Source: SIG452 sp045656345
GTDB taxonomy: Bacteria > Bacillota > Clostridia > UMGS1840
Length of the DNA: 13,683 bases
Assembly (NCBI GenBank): GCA_045656345.1
Contig: JAZOQZ010000011.1
Span: 1-13,683, forward strand
Reading direction: 5' to 3'
Shown here: positions 6,823-13,683 of the stretch, piece by piece
Numbering within the stretch: the stretch's first letter is position 1
How the letters are laid out: every line of letters begins with the position of its first letter
Program-made: the position numbers and the translations under genes
Notes under the pieces: model-generated
Databases searched by the model: none
What the model saw: the letters and a program-made list of their open reading frames with translations, nothing else
What the model was told of the DNA's origin: nothing

Positions 6823-8664
6823 TTAATCTTGTACCTTAATTAAAGGGGTATAGTATTTTGCCATAAAGTCGTTATAAATTCTGGAGTATTCCTCGGTTTG
6901 ACGGATACTTTCCACTTCCAGATATTCATGAGAATTGAACAGCTTTTCTTCGGAATGAAGCTGAATAATTGCCACACCCACGTTGGAGCAGTGGTCCGCC
7001 ACACGTTCTAAGTTGTTAACAACTTCCAGATATGCAATGCCTGATTCTGCAGTGCATTTTTTCTTTGCCAGACGTCCCATATGTTTTCTGCGGAAGGTGG
7101 ATTTGAATAAGTCGATAACCTGTTCTTTGGGTTCGATCTGAGAAGCAACGGAAAGGTCATTGGTACGGATGGCTTCCAGGGTGGTTTCCAACAGGTCGTA
7201 AACAGCAGAGAACATATTATGAAGCTCTTTGGTTCCGCCTTTGGACAGTTTCTGGTCGTCTTCCATCATCATTTTTGCGATGTCACTCATATTACTTGCA
7301 TGGTCAGAAATACGCTCGATATCGGAAACCATGCTGATATATGCCATGGTCTGTCTGTTTTCGGATTCAGACAGGGTTTTATCGGTAATTTTACCAAGGT
7401 AAGAGGACAGTTCGCTTTCCATGGTATCCACATTTTTTTCAATCATTTTGATTTCGGTCATAGCATCTGCGTTTTTATCCAGGATTGCCGTTTCGGATAA
7501 AGTGATGTTCTTTTTTGCCAGTTCCAGCATAGAAACAACCACGTTTTTCGTCTGTCCGATTGCAATAGCGGGGGAGTGCAGAAAACGTTCATCCAGCATA
7601 CGGGAGGTCTTGTCCGCACCGGATTCTTCCTCCTTGGAAGAACCGCCGATGAGTTTTACCAGAAGCCCTGCAAAGGGAAGCAGGATAATGGTGGTGGTAA
7701 CATTAAAGATGGTATGGAAATCTGCGATGGAGCCGGAGTTTACGTTGCCGTTCATCAGAGCGTTCCAGTTGGGTACAACGTAGGGACAGATGAAGAAAAT
7801 GCCGATGACAAACAGGATAGTACCGAGCAGGTTGAATGTCAGGTGCAACACGCTGGCTTTTTTTGCGGTTTTGGTGGCACCCATGGAGGATAAAATTGCG
7901 GTCACACAAGTACCGATATTCTGCCCTAAAATAATGGGAATTGCACCGCCCAAGGTAATGGCACCGGTGGAAGCAACTGCCTGTAAGATACCCACAGATG
8001 CAGAAGAAGACTGGATAATTGCAGTTACCACAGTACCGATTAAAATACCTAATAACGGCATATTTGCACAGAATGCAAAGAGGCTTTGGAATATGGTTTT
8101 GTCAATTCCTTTTAACCCATCTGACATAAAACCCATTCCGGCAAAAATCAGGGAAAGTCCGATAAAAATTCCGCCGGAATCTTTTTTGGATTGGCTTTTT
8201 GCCATGTAAATCAGCAACATCCCTGCAATGATTAGCACAAACATTAAATTGTCCGGTTTAAAGAAGGAGAGGAAAAAATTATCGGAAGAAACGTCGTTCA
8301 AACGCAGGATATGCGCTGTGACGGTGGTACCGATGTTGGCACCCATAATCACGCCCGCTGCCTGTTTTAAGGTCATAATTCCTGCCGATACAAAGCCGAC
8401 CACAATGACGGTGGTTGCAGAAGATGACTGAATTACCGCAGTAACCAACGCCCCAACCAGTACACCTTTTAAAAGGTTTCCTGTTAAGGATTCAATTATT
8501 TTCTGCATTTTCATCCCCGCGGCCTTTTCCAGGCTGTCTCCCATCAGGTTCATCCCGAATAAGAACAGGCAAAGCCCGCCGATGACCTGAATGGCAATGG
8601 TTACATACAATCCGATGTTGTCCATAGTGTTTTTGCTCGTTGCTTTCTCTTTTTTAGAAAACAA
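6823..8664 (-). CDS. Na+/phosphate cotransporter NptA/YjbB family with C-terminal PhoU domain
   Basis: This is a polytopic membrane protein with two inverted Na_Pi_cotrans (PF02690-type) repeats and a cytoplasmic PhoU-like tail. Counting from the TTG at 8664 (613 aa), the first repeat has QSSSATT (79-85) and GANIGTTVTA (108-117), the second QSSSAS (218-223) and GQNIGTCVTA (247-256). The tail from about residue 365 is helical, with two PhoU metal-site motifs, DIERISDH (448-455) and NLERVADH (551-558). Expected role: sodium-coupled phosphate import, or phosphate export as proposed for E. coli YjbB; the direction cannot be read from sequence. The start is uncertain. The open frame reaches a GTG at 8730 with no ribosome binding site; the TTG at 8664 has AGAAAGGA four bases before it; an ATG at 8625 sits just before the first helix but lacks a well-spaced site. 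First gene of an operon with ymdB, divergent from uppS. Confidence 0.9.
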   Translation of the reverse strand: MFSKKEKATSKNTMDNIGLYVTIAIQVIGGLCLFLFGMNLMGDSLEKAAGMKMQKIIESLTGNLLKGVLVGALVTAVIQSSSATTVIVVGFVSAGIMTLKQAAGVIMGANIGTTVTAHILRLNDVSSDNFFLSFFKPDNLMFVLIIAGMLLIYMAKSQSKKDSGGIFIGLSLIFAGMGFMSDGLKGIDKTIFQSLFAFCANMPLLGILIGTVVTAIIQSSSASVGILQAVASTGAITLGGAIPIILGQNIGTCVTAILSSMGATKTAKKASVLHLTFNLLGTILFVIGIFFICPYVVPNWNALMNGNVNSGSIADFHTIFNVTTTIILLPFAGLLVKLIGGSSKEEESGADKTSRMLDERFLHSPAIAIGQTKNVVVSMLELAKKNITLSETAILDKNADAMTEIKMIEKNVDTMESELSSYLGKITDKTLSESENRQTMAYISMVSDIERISDHASNMSDIAKMMMEDDQKLSKGGTKELHNMFSAVYDLLETTLEAIRTNDLSVASQIEPKEQVIDLFKSTFRRKHMGRLAKKKCTAESGIAYLEVVNNLERVADHCSNVGVAIIQLHSEEKLFNSHEYLEVESIRQTEEYSRIYNDFMAKYYTPLIKVQD

Positions 8665-8794
8665 CTTTTCCTTTCTCGAATTTTTAAATATGTAAAATAG
8701 TTTTACCGAGGTAATGTTTCGCATACTCACATATTATAATAATTATGTGAAGATGCTGTAATATTTGTGCTTTTTTCACACACTTGTCAAGTTT

Positions 8795-8824
8795 ATTATA
8801 GCATAGAGGAATTTGTTTTTTCAA
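8795..8824 (-). promoter_or_regulatory. Candidate promoter for nptA-ymdB
   Basis: On the minus strand TTGAAA (8819-8824), an 18-base spacer and a perfect TATAAT (8795-8800) form a good sigma-A promoter. It would give a leader of about 125 bases before the TTG start. A TTGACA at 8785-8790 overlaps the predicted start point but has no -10 box at standard spacing. I see no riboswitch or PHO-box repeat that I can support in the leader. Confidence 0.65.
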
Positions 8825-8924
8825 CTGTTTTATGCGAAAAATTTTCAGAAATTCAAAAAATCGTAAAAAACAATAAAAAAATTGAAAATATTTCACAAAA
8901 ACTATTTATTTTTCCGATAGGATA

Positions 8925-8933
8925 TGTTATAAT
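8925..8933 (+). promoter_or_regulatory. Extended -10 promoter for the uppS operon
   Basis: TGTTATAAT (8925-8933) fits the extended -10 consensus TGnTATAAT exactly. The -35 region near 8905 is only TTTATT, which the extended element can compensate for. The start point would be near 8940, about 55 bases before the uppS start. The rest of 8731-8924 is very AT-rich (poly-A/T runs), as expected between divergent promoters. Confidence 0.6.
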
Positions 8934-8995
8934 AACTTGATAAAATGTGTCAGTATGTCAATTTGGCATAAAATGTGAAAAATGAGGTGAACGGA

Positions 8996-9763
8996 TTGTT
9001 TGGATTTGGGAAAAAGAAAAAAGATATGTCAGCGCAGTTAGATCCTAACAACATCCCGGTGCATATTGCCATCATTATGGATGGGAACGGCCGTTGGGCA
9101 AAAAAACGTGGCTTACCCCGTACGGCAGGGCACGCAGCAGGGGCAGATAATCTGGTGAAAATTGCCCGTCACGCTTATGATTTAGGCGTAAAATGTCTGA
9201 CGGTGTATGCCTTTTCCACTGAAAACTGGAAACGTCCCGAAGAAGAAGTGACCAATCTGATGAACCTTTGTATGAAACGTCTTCCGCAGATTGTGGACCT
9301 GATGGAACACAGAAAGGTGGCAGTTCGTTTTTTAGGTGACCGTGCCCGGTTGCCGGAGCCTCTTGTGAAAATGATTGAGGAAGAAGAAAAACGTACCCAG
9401 GTTTATGCCGAAACCGGTTGTTATCTGAATATTGCTTTAAATTATGGCGGACGTGACGAATTGATTCATGCCATTTGTGAAATTGCAAGCAAAGTGAGAG
9501 CAGGGGAGTTGTCTTCTGAGGATATCACGGAAGACACTGTGTCTTCTCATTTATACACTGCCCACTGTCCCGACCCGGATTTAGTGCTTCGTCCCTCCGG
9601 GGAAATCAGAATTTCTAATTTTCTCCTGTGGCAATCTGCTTACAGTGAGTTCTATTATGACCATATTCTATGGCCCGATTTTTCTCCCACTCATCTGGAA
9701 GAAGCCATTCTTACCTACCAAGGCAGAAGCCGTCGGTTTGGCGGGGTTGCCTCTGTGAAATAG
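8996..9763 (+). CDS. uppS: Isoprenyl transferase (undecaprenyl diphosphate synthase)
   Basis: A cis-prenyltransferase that condenses farnesyl diphosphate with eight isopentenyl diphosphates to give the C55 carrier for peptidoglycan and wall polymers. The protein is 255 aa, a normal length. Visible motifs are MDGNGRWA (28-35, with the catalytic Asp and phosphate-binding loop), AFSTENWKRP (72-81), NYGGRDEL (149-156), and RPSGEIRISNF followed by LLWQSAYSE (199-218). The start chosen is the TTG at 8996, because GAGGTGA lies five bases before it. The frame extends to a GTG at 8975, but starting there would put that site inside the gene. The N-terminus carries a basic GKKKK stretch. It is the first gene of the envelope operon; cdsA follows after 15 bases. 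Confidence 0.96.
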   Translation: MFGFGKKKKDMSAQLDPNNIPVHIAIIMDGNGRWAKKRGLPRTAGHAAGADNLVKIARHAYDLGVKCLTVYAFSTENWKRPEEEVTNLMNLCMKRLPQIVDLMEHRKVAVRFLGDRARLPEPLVKMIEEEEKRTQVYAETGCYLNIALNYGGRDELIHAICEIASKVRAGELSSEDITEDTVSSHLYTAHCPDPDLVLRPSGEIRISNFLLWQSAYSEFYYDHILWPDFSPTHLEEAILTYQGRSRRFGGVASVK

Positions 9764-9778
9764 AAAGGAAGTTTAGTT

Positions 9779-10591
9779 ATGTTCACAAGAATTGTCAGTG
9801 CATTGGTTGCAGCAGCAGTCCTCATTGCGGTCATGCAGTTTGACGCGATTGTCATCACTGTGTGTGCGGTGGTATTGGCGCTTTGGTGTCTTATTGAAGC
9901 GTACAGTGTGTTTTCTTATCAGAAAAACCCCGTCTTTATGGCAATCGGACTGATTGCATGTCTGGGGATGCCTTTCTATCATTTATGGACCATTCAGCAA
10001 CTAGCGGGATTTGCATTTATCCTGTTCCTTTTCATGGCGGCTGCTATGGTTTGCCGTCCGAAGAAAATCGGATTTTTCGATCTTGCCAATATGAGCCTTT
10101 TAACGGTGCTGATTCCGGTTTCCTTTGCACTTTTGATTTTCTTAAGAAAAGAGCCTGTCAGCGGTCATCATTACGTTTGGTTATCCTGCATCGGTGCTTT
10201 TTGTACCGATACCGGCGCTTTCTTTACTGGGATTGCGTTTAAAGGGCCTAAACTGTGTGAAGATTTGAGTCCGAAAAAGACTATTTCCGGTTGTGTTGGC
10301 GGATTTCTCGGTTCTTTGCTGGGATTCTTCGTGTATGCTATGATTTTATGGTACGGTTACGGCATCGGGGTAAATCCTGTTGCGTACTACGGTCTGGCAC
10401 TGCTTTGCGGCTTCACATCTCAGTTGGGCGATTTAACCGCATCTTCCATCAAACGAAGCAGAAATGTGAAGGACTTCGGAAACGTAATTCCAGGTCACGG
10501 CGGATTTTTAGACCGTGTGGATAGTTTGATGTTCGTGGCACCCACTGTGTACATTTATATTATTACATTCGGATTGCAGGTGATTCTGTAA
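9779..10591 (+). CDS. cdsA: Phosphatidate cytidylyltransferase (CDP-diacylglycerol synthase)
   Basis: An integral membrane enzyme that converts phosphatidic acid and CTP to CDP-diacylglycerol, the precursor of bacterial phospholipids. It is 270 aa with about seven to eight hydrophobic segments. The family signature is intact at residues 223-246: S-I-K-R, K-D at 231-232, then PGHGGFLDR. DTGAFFTG and SPKKTISG are also typical of the family. The ATG follows AGAAAGGAAG with 7-base spacing. The last base of its TAA stop is the first base of the dxr ATG, so the two are translationally coupled. Confidence 0.96.
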   Translation: MFTRIVSALVAAAVLIAVMQFDAIVITVCAVVLALWCLIEAYSVFSYQKNPVFMAIGLIACLGMPFYHLWTIQQLAGFAFILFLFMAAAMVCRPKKIGFFDLANMSLLTVLIPVSFALLIFLRKEPVSGHHYVWLSCIGAFCTDTGAFFTGIAFKGPKLCEDLSPKKTISGCVGGFLGSLLGFFVYAMILWYGYGIGVNPVAYYGLALLCGFTSQLGDLTASSIKRSRNVKDFGNVIPGHGGFLDRVDSLMFVAPTVYIYIITFGLQVIL

Positions 10592-11742
10592 TGAATATGC
10601 AGACAAAATCAGTCTATATTGCAGGTTCCACAGGTTCCATCGGAACGCAGGCACTTGCAGTGTGTAAAAAGCACGGAATTCGTGTGGCAGGATTATCCTG
10701 CGGTAAAAATGCGGAACTTCTCATTCGTCAGGCAAAAGAGTTTGGCGTGAAATATGTGCATATCGGAGACGAGAAGGGTTACCGTCTGGCAAAAGAACAG
10801 TTGCCCGGTTGCCAGGTTGCAACAGGGGAAGAGGCTCTTTGCCGTCAAATTGAAGAAAGCGATGCCGATACGCTTTTGGATGCCATTGTGGGAAGTGCAG
10901 GATTAAAACCTGCGATTGCAGGTATTAAGTCCCATAAAAAACTGGCACTGGCCAACAAGGAAACCATTGTGTGTGCAGGTCAGTTGATTATGGACATGGC
11001 AACAGAACACGGCGTTACAGTGTTTCCCGTGGATTCGGAACATTCTGCGATTTTTCAGTGTTTGCTGGGAAACCGTGACTGTGATGTGAAACGAATTTTA
11101 TTAACTGCTTCGGGAGGACCGTTTTTCCATCGGGAAGACCTATCCGACATCCGTCCCGAAGATGCCTTAAAACATCCCAATTGGGATATGGGCAACAAAA
11201 TTACCATTGATTCTGCCACCCTGATGAATAAAGGGTTGGAAGTGATAGAAGCATATCATTTGTTCGGGCATAAACCGATTCAGGTGCTGGTGCACAGAGA
11301 AAGTATTATCCATTCCATGGTGGAATATGTGGATAACGCTATTATAGCGCAGCTGGGCACTCCTGATATGACCATTCCCATTCAGTTGGCACTGACTTAT
11401 CCCGAGCGTGCAGAAAGTGATGCAGGGGAAGTGGATTTTGTGAAGCTGGGGACCTTAAGTTTTTATGAGCCCGATACAAAAAAATTCCGTTGTCTCCAGT
11501 TGGCATACGATGCACTTGCCATTGGCGGAACAATGCCCTGTGTGTTAAACGGAGCTAATGAAGTGGCGGTGGATGCCTTCTTAAAAGGGAAAATCGGATT
11601 TTCGGATATTCCCCGCGTGATTGAGAACACTATGAAAGCACACACTGCGATTTTGGATTATACCATGGACGATGTATTTGCGGCGGATTGCTTTGCCAAA
11701 GAATACGCCCGTTCACTATTATCAATGGAGGAGACTAAATGA
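10591..11742 (+). CDS. dxr: 1-deoxy-D-xylulose 5-phosphate reductoisomerase
   Basis: The first committed step of the MEP isoprenoid pathway: DXP to MEP using NADPH. The protein is 383 aa, a normal length. The NADPH loop is GSTGSIG (12-18), followed by ANKETIV (121-127). The metal ligands by homology are D148 and E150 in PVDSEHSA and E217 in MNKGLEVIEA. The flexible-loop region HPNWDMGNKITIDSATL (195-211) is intact, so it should be fosmidomycin-sensitive in type (family knowledge). AGGTGA precedes the ATG by 7 bases; a second ATG at 10597 is less well placed. It overlaps cdsA by one base and rseP by four (ATGA). Confidence 0.97.
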   Translation: MNMQTKSVYIAGSTGSIGTQALAVCKKHGIRVAGLSCGKNAELLIRQAKEFGVKYVHIGDEKGYRLAKEQLPGCQVATGEEALCRQIEESDADTLLDAIVGSAGLKPAIAGIKSHKKLALANKETIVCAGQLIMDMATEHGVTVFPVDSEHSAIFQCLLGNRDCDVKRILLTASGGPFFHREDLSDIRPEDALKHPNWDMGNKITIDSATLMNKGLEVIEAYHLFGHKPIQVLVHRESIIHSMVEYVDNAIIAQLGTPDMTIPIQLALTYPERAESDAGEVDFVKLGTLSFYEPDTKKFRCLQLAYDALAIGGTMPCVLNGANEVAVDAFLKGKIGFSDIPRVIENTMKAHTAILDYTMDDVFAADCFAKEYARSLLSMEETK

Positions 11743-12758
11743 CCGCAATTATCACAATTCTTTGTGTGATTATCGTTTTCGGCCTGATTATTTTTATTCA
11801 TGAGTTGGGACATTTTCTCACCGCAAAAATGTTTGGCGTGAAAGTGCATGAATTCGCTCTTGGAATGGGACCCAAGTTATTCGGAAAACAAAAGGGAGAC
11901 ACCTTTTATTCTGTTCGCTTGATTCCCATGGGCGGATATGTGAAAATGGAAGGGGAAGACGCAGATTCTTCCGACCCTGCAGCGTTTGGCAACAAAAAAC
12001 CCTGGCAACGGTTTATTATCCTGTTTGCAGGTGCTTTTATGAATTTGTTGCTTGGTTTTGTGTTGTTGGTGACATTGAATGCAGCAAGTCCCCGTTTGCC
12101 CGTGATTCCGAAAATGGAGGTTGTCTCCGTGGTTGAGGGAATGGGTGCTGAGGCGGCAGGGATGCAGGCAGGTGACAAAATTATTGAAATTGACGGAAGT
12201 CGTATTCATACCCAACTGGATTTCAATTTAGCTTTAGACCAGAAAGAAACTGTGTCTGTTACCGTGGAACGAGACGGACAAAACCATACCTTGCCTGTTA
12301 CACTGACCAATGTGGACGGTCGCTATTATCTGGGGATTTCTCAGGCAACAGAAGAGAAACATTTCGGGAATTTGATTTCTTATTCTTTTTATGAAACTTT
12401 TTCCATCATTAAACTGACCTATCAGTCCTTTTTCGGTATGTTCAGCGGCACGGTTGGTGTGGAGCAGATGTCGGGACCTGTGGGCATTGTGACGGAAATT
12501 TCCAACGCTGCCCAAAGCGGATTCTTTGACGTGATGTGGCTGGCGCTGATTATCTGTTTGAATCTTGGTGTTGTGAACCTGTTTCCGTTACCCGCATTAG
12601 ACGGCGGTCGTATTGTGTTTGTGCTGTGGGAAATGATTACCAAAAAGAAACTGAAGCCCGAACACGAAGGATTCATTCACTTTATCGGATTTGTGATTTT
12701 GATACTTTTTATGCTTTATATCACGAAAAATGATATCGCTAAGCTATTTGTAAGGTAG
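11739..12758 (+). CDS. rseP: RseP/RasP-type site-2 intramembrane metalloprotease with PDZ domain
   Basis: An M50B zinc protease that cleaves transmembrane substrates such as anti-sigma factors and leftover signal peptides. It is 339 aa. The zinc motif HELGH (21-25) lies in the first membrane helix. MGGYVKM (64-70) follows, then a central PDZ domain (about 125-200, AEAAGMQAGDKIIEIDG). The third zinc ligand is D288 in NLFPLPALDGGR (280-291). A final hydrophobic helix spans about 311-328. GGAGGAG stands five bases before the ATG, and the start overlaps the dxr stop. The TAG stop sits at the left edge of the first 110-bp repeat unit, so that element may have been inserted exactly at the 3' end of the gene. 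Confidence 0.96.
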   Translation: MTAIITILCVIIVFGLIIFIHELGHFLTAKMFGVKVHEFALGMGPKLFGKQKGDTFYSVRLIPMGGYVKMEGEDADSSDPAAFGNKKPWQRFIILFAGAFMNLLLGFVLLVTLNAASPRLPVIPKMEVVSVVEGMGAEAAGMQAGDKIIEIDGSRIHTQLDFNLALDQKETVSVTVERDGQNHTLPVTLTNVDGRYYLGISQATEEKHFGNLISYSFYETFSIIKLTYQSFFGMFSGTVGVEQMSGPVGIVTEISNAAQSGFFDVMWLALIICLNLGVVNLFPLPALDGGRIVFVLWEMITKKKLKPEHEGFIHFIGFVILILFMLYITKNDIAKLFVR

Positions 12759-12864
12759 GGATTGCAAAAACTCACTCCCTTTGCGAATTTACGTTTCCTT
12801 GCGTACAAAAAGTACGCGGCGGTCACTGAAATTTACAAAAGAAGCAAGTTGTATGCAATCCGAT
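12755..12864. repeat. 110-bp palindromic repeat unit, copy 1
   Basis: The unit begins GTAGGGATTGC, includes the rseP TAG stop, and ends TGCAATCCGAT. Terminal inverted repeats are GGATTGCA/TGCAATCC. The centre is a GCGTAC-AAAAA-GTACGC hairpin. The arms between also match imperfectly as inverted repeats, so the whole unit can fold into one long hairpin. There is no reading frame. It matches copy 2 at 98 of 110 bases with no gaps (my count). Confidence 0.9.
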
Positions 12865-12872
12865 GAAATAGG

Positions 12873-12982
12873 GTAGGGATTGCAAAAACTCACTCTCTTT
12901 GCCTATTTACTTTCCCTTGCGTACAAAAAGTACGCGGCGGTCTCTGAAATGAGCAAACAAAGCAAGTTATATGCAATCCGAT
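12873..12982. repeat. 110-bp palindromic repeat unit, copy 2
   Basis: This is a direct copy of the unit at 12755-12864, separated from it by eight bases. The terminal inverted repeats, the central hairpin and the GGCGGTC segment are unchanged. The 12 differences cluster in the arms. Where copy 1 has GCGAATTT and AAATTTAC on opposite arms, copy 2 has GCCTATTT and AAATGAGC: both arms changed, and pairing is kept with wobbles. It ends 41 bases before the ispG start. Confidence 0.9.
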
Positions 12983-13023
12983 CAATGTATGTTAAAAAAC
13001 TCCGTATCACAGGAGAATTTACT

Positions 13024-13655
13024 ATGAAACAAAAAAAAATATCCAAAAAAATAAAAATCGGGAATCTTTTCATCGGTGGCGGTGAAAAGGTTGCCATTCA
13101 GTCTATGACCAACACGCCTACCGCAGATGTTGCGGCAACGGTCAAACAGATTTTGTCCTTGGAAGAGAGCGGCTGCGAAATTGTGAGAGCCACCGTCAAC
13201 GACGAAGAAGCTGCCAAAGCTATCAGCAAAATCAAGGAACAGATTCATATTCCCTTGGTTGCAGACATTCACTTTGATTATCGTCTTGCCATCAAAGCTG
13301 TGGAGCAGGGCGTGGATAAGGTTCGTATCAATCCCGGTAACATTGGTGACCGTGACCGTGTGAAGCAGGTGGTGGATGCCTGTAAGAAACACGGCGTTCC
13401 CATCCGTGTGGGGGTAAACGGAGGCTCATTACCCAAACCGATTTTAGAAAAATTCGGGGGAGTAACTCCCGAAGCTTTGATGGAGGCTGCAAAGGAACAG
13501 ATTTCTGTGTTGGAAGAACTGGATTTTCACGATATTGTGTTATCCTTAAAAGTTTCTGATGTAGAAAAAAACATAGCGGCATATACGTTAGCAAGTGAAG
13601 TGTTTCCCTATCCGTTGCACCTTGGGGTTACCGAGGCAGGCGGCGGAATCTGGGG
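13024..13655 (+). CDS. ispG: 4-hydroxy-3-methylbut-2-enyl diphosphate synthase (flavodoxin), 3' end missing
   Basis: A MEP-pathway [4Fe-4S] enzyme that converts MEcPP to HMBPP. About 210 codons of the N-terminal TIM-barrel domain are present: GGGEKVAIQSMTNTPT, then VADIHFDYRLA, VDKVRINPGNIG, IRVGVNGGSL and YPLHLGVTEAG. The C-terminal domain with the cluster cysteines is missing. ATG follows AGGAG with 8-base spacing. The frame stays open to 13683, but from 13656 the DNA is sequencing adapter, so its last nine or so codons (reading SRRPSGLRK) are not real. It is separated from rseP by about 265 bases that hold the two repeat units, and may be read from the uppS promoter or from an unseen one. 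Confidence 0.95.
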
Positions 13656-13683
13656 AAGTCGGAGGCCAAGCGGTCTTAGGAAG
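13656..13683. other. Sequencing-adapter contamination (MGI/BGISEQ type) at contig end
   Basis: The last 28 bases begin AAGTCGGAGGCC and end TCTTAGGAAG. They match, as I remember it, the start of the standard MGI/BGISEQ read-1 adapter. IspG homology breaks at exactly this point, where an AVKSAIG-like sequence is expected. This stretch is not genomic. Confidence 0.9.

Noticed and set aside
7790..8209. 139-codon open frame on the plus strand
   Set aside because: It lies wholly antisense to the conserved nptA gene. It is a codon-composition shadow with no independent features.
8665..8990. Possible riboswitch or T-box in the divergent promoter region
   Set aside because: The region is AT-rich with poly-A/T runs. 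I found no conserved riboswitch core, T-box motif or attenuator stem.
9075..9488. 137-codon open frame on the minus strand
   Set aside because: It is antisense to uppS, whose catalytic motifs fill this stretch. The Arg/His/Pro-rich product is typical of a shadow.
11877..12215. 112-codon open frame on the minus strand
   Set aside because: It is antisense to rseP across its PDZ region and has no start signal.
12755..12982. Possible CRISPR array
   Set aside because: There are only two 110-bp units with an 8-base gap and internal palindromes. No short repeat/spacer pattern and no cas genes are present.
12982..13392. 136-codon open frame on the minus strand
   Set aside because: It is antisense to ispG. 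The plus strand shows unmistakable IspG motifs.
13630..13683. Possible frameshift or novel C-terminus of IspG
   Set aside because: The divergence starts where adapter-like sequence begins, so it is a technical artefact, not biology.

Overview
The window reads as the chromosome of a low-to-moderate GC Firmicute of the class Clostridia, probably an uncultured gut lineage (inference). The evidence is the gene order uppS-cdsA-dxr-rseP-ispG, strong AGGAGG-like ribosome binding sites, TTG starts, rho-independent terminators, an NptA-type phosphate transporter with a PhoU tail, and a YmdB phosphodiesterase. The last 28 bases match my memory of an MGI/BGISEQ sequencing adapter, which suggests metagenome data and means the right end of the contig is artificial.

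Layout. (1) Positions 1-5382 (+) are the 3' part of a very large modular protein, probably secreted, whose N-terminus lies off the left edge. It has jelly-roll-like carbohydrate-binding-type modules, a GLUG/beta-helix region, one dockerin/EF-hand-like loop and six Ig-like repeats, two of them recent duplicates. (2) Positions 5383-5820 hold no gene. They are packed with hairpins: a UUCG-loop terminator, a double-hairpin repeat, a nested palindrome of about 85 bp and another terminator-like stem. (3) Positions 5787-5940 (-) are a complete transcription unit for tRNA-Lys(CUU): consensus promoter, tRNA with encoded CCA, terminator. (4) Positions 5971-8824 (-) are an nptA-ymdB operon, with a candidate promoter before nptA and a strong terminator after ymdB. 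(5) From about 8925 rightwards (+) is the uppS-cdsA-dxr-rseP operon, tightly packed with two start/stop overlaps. Two 110-bp hairpin-forming repeat units follow, and then ispG, cut off by the contig end.

Function. The rightward cluster joins isoprenoid synthesis (Dxr and IspG, steps of the MEP pathway), the lipid carrier for cell-wall synthesis (UppS makes undecaprenyl diphosphate), phospholipid synthesis (CdsA makes CDP-diacylglycerol) and intramembrane proteolysis (RseP). It is a conserved envelope module. The divergent nptA-ymdB pair handles phosphate transport and cyclic-nucleotide or RNA turnover. I see no CRISPR, phage, defence or biosynthetic system. The accessory material is the giant protein and the hairpin-rich spacers. 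The best leads are the paired 110-bp palindromic units that start at the rseP stop codon, the nested palindrome at 5626-5710, the codon-usage gradient inside the giant gene, and a T-stem mismatch in the tRNA.
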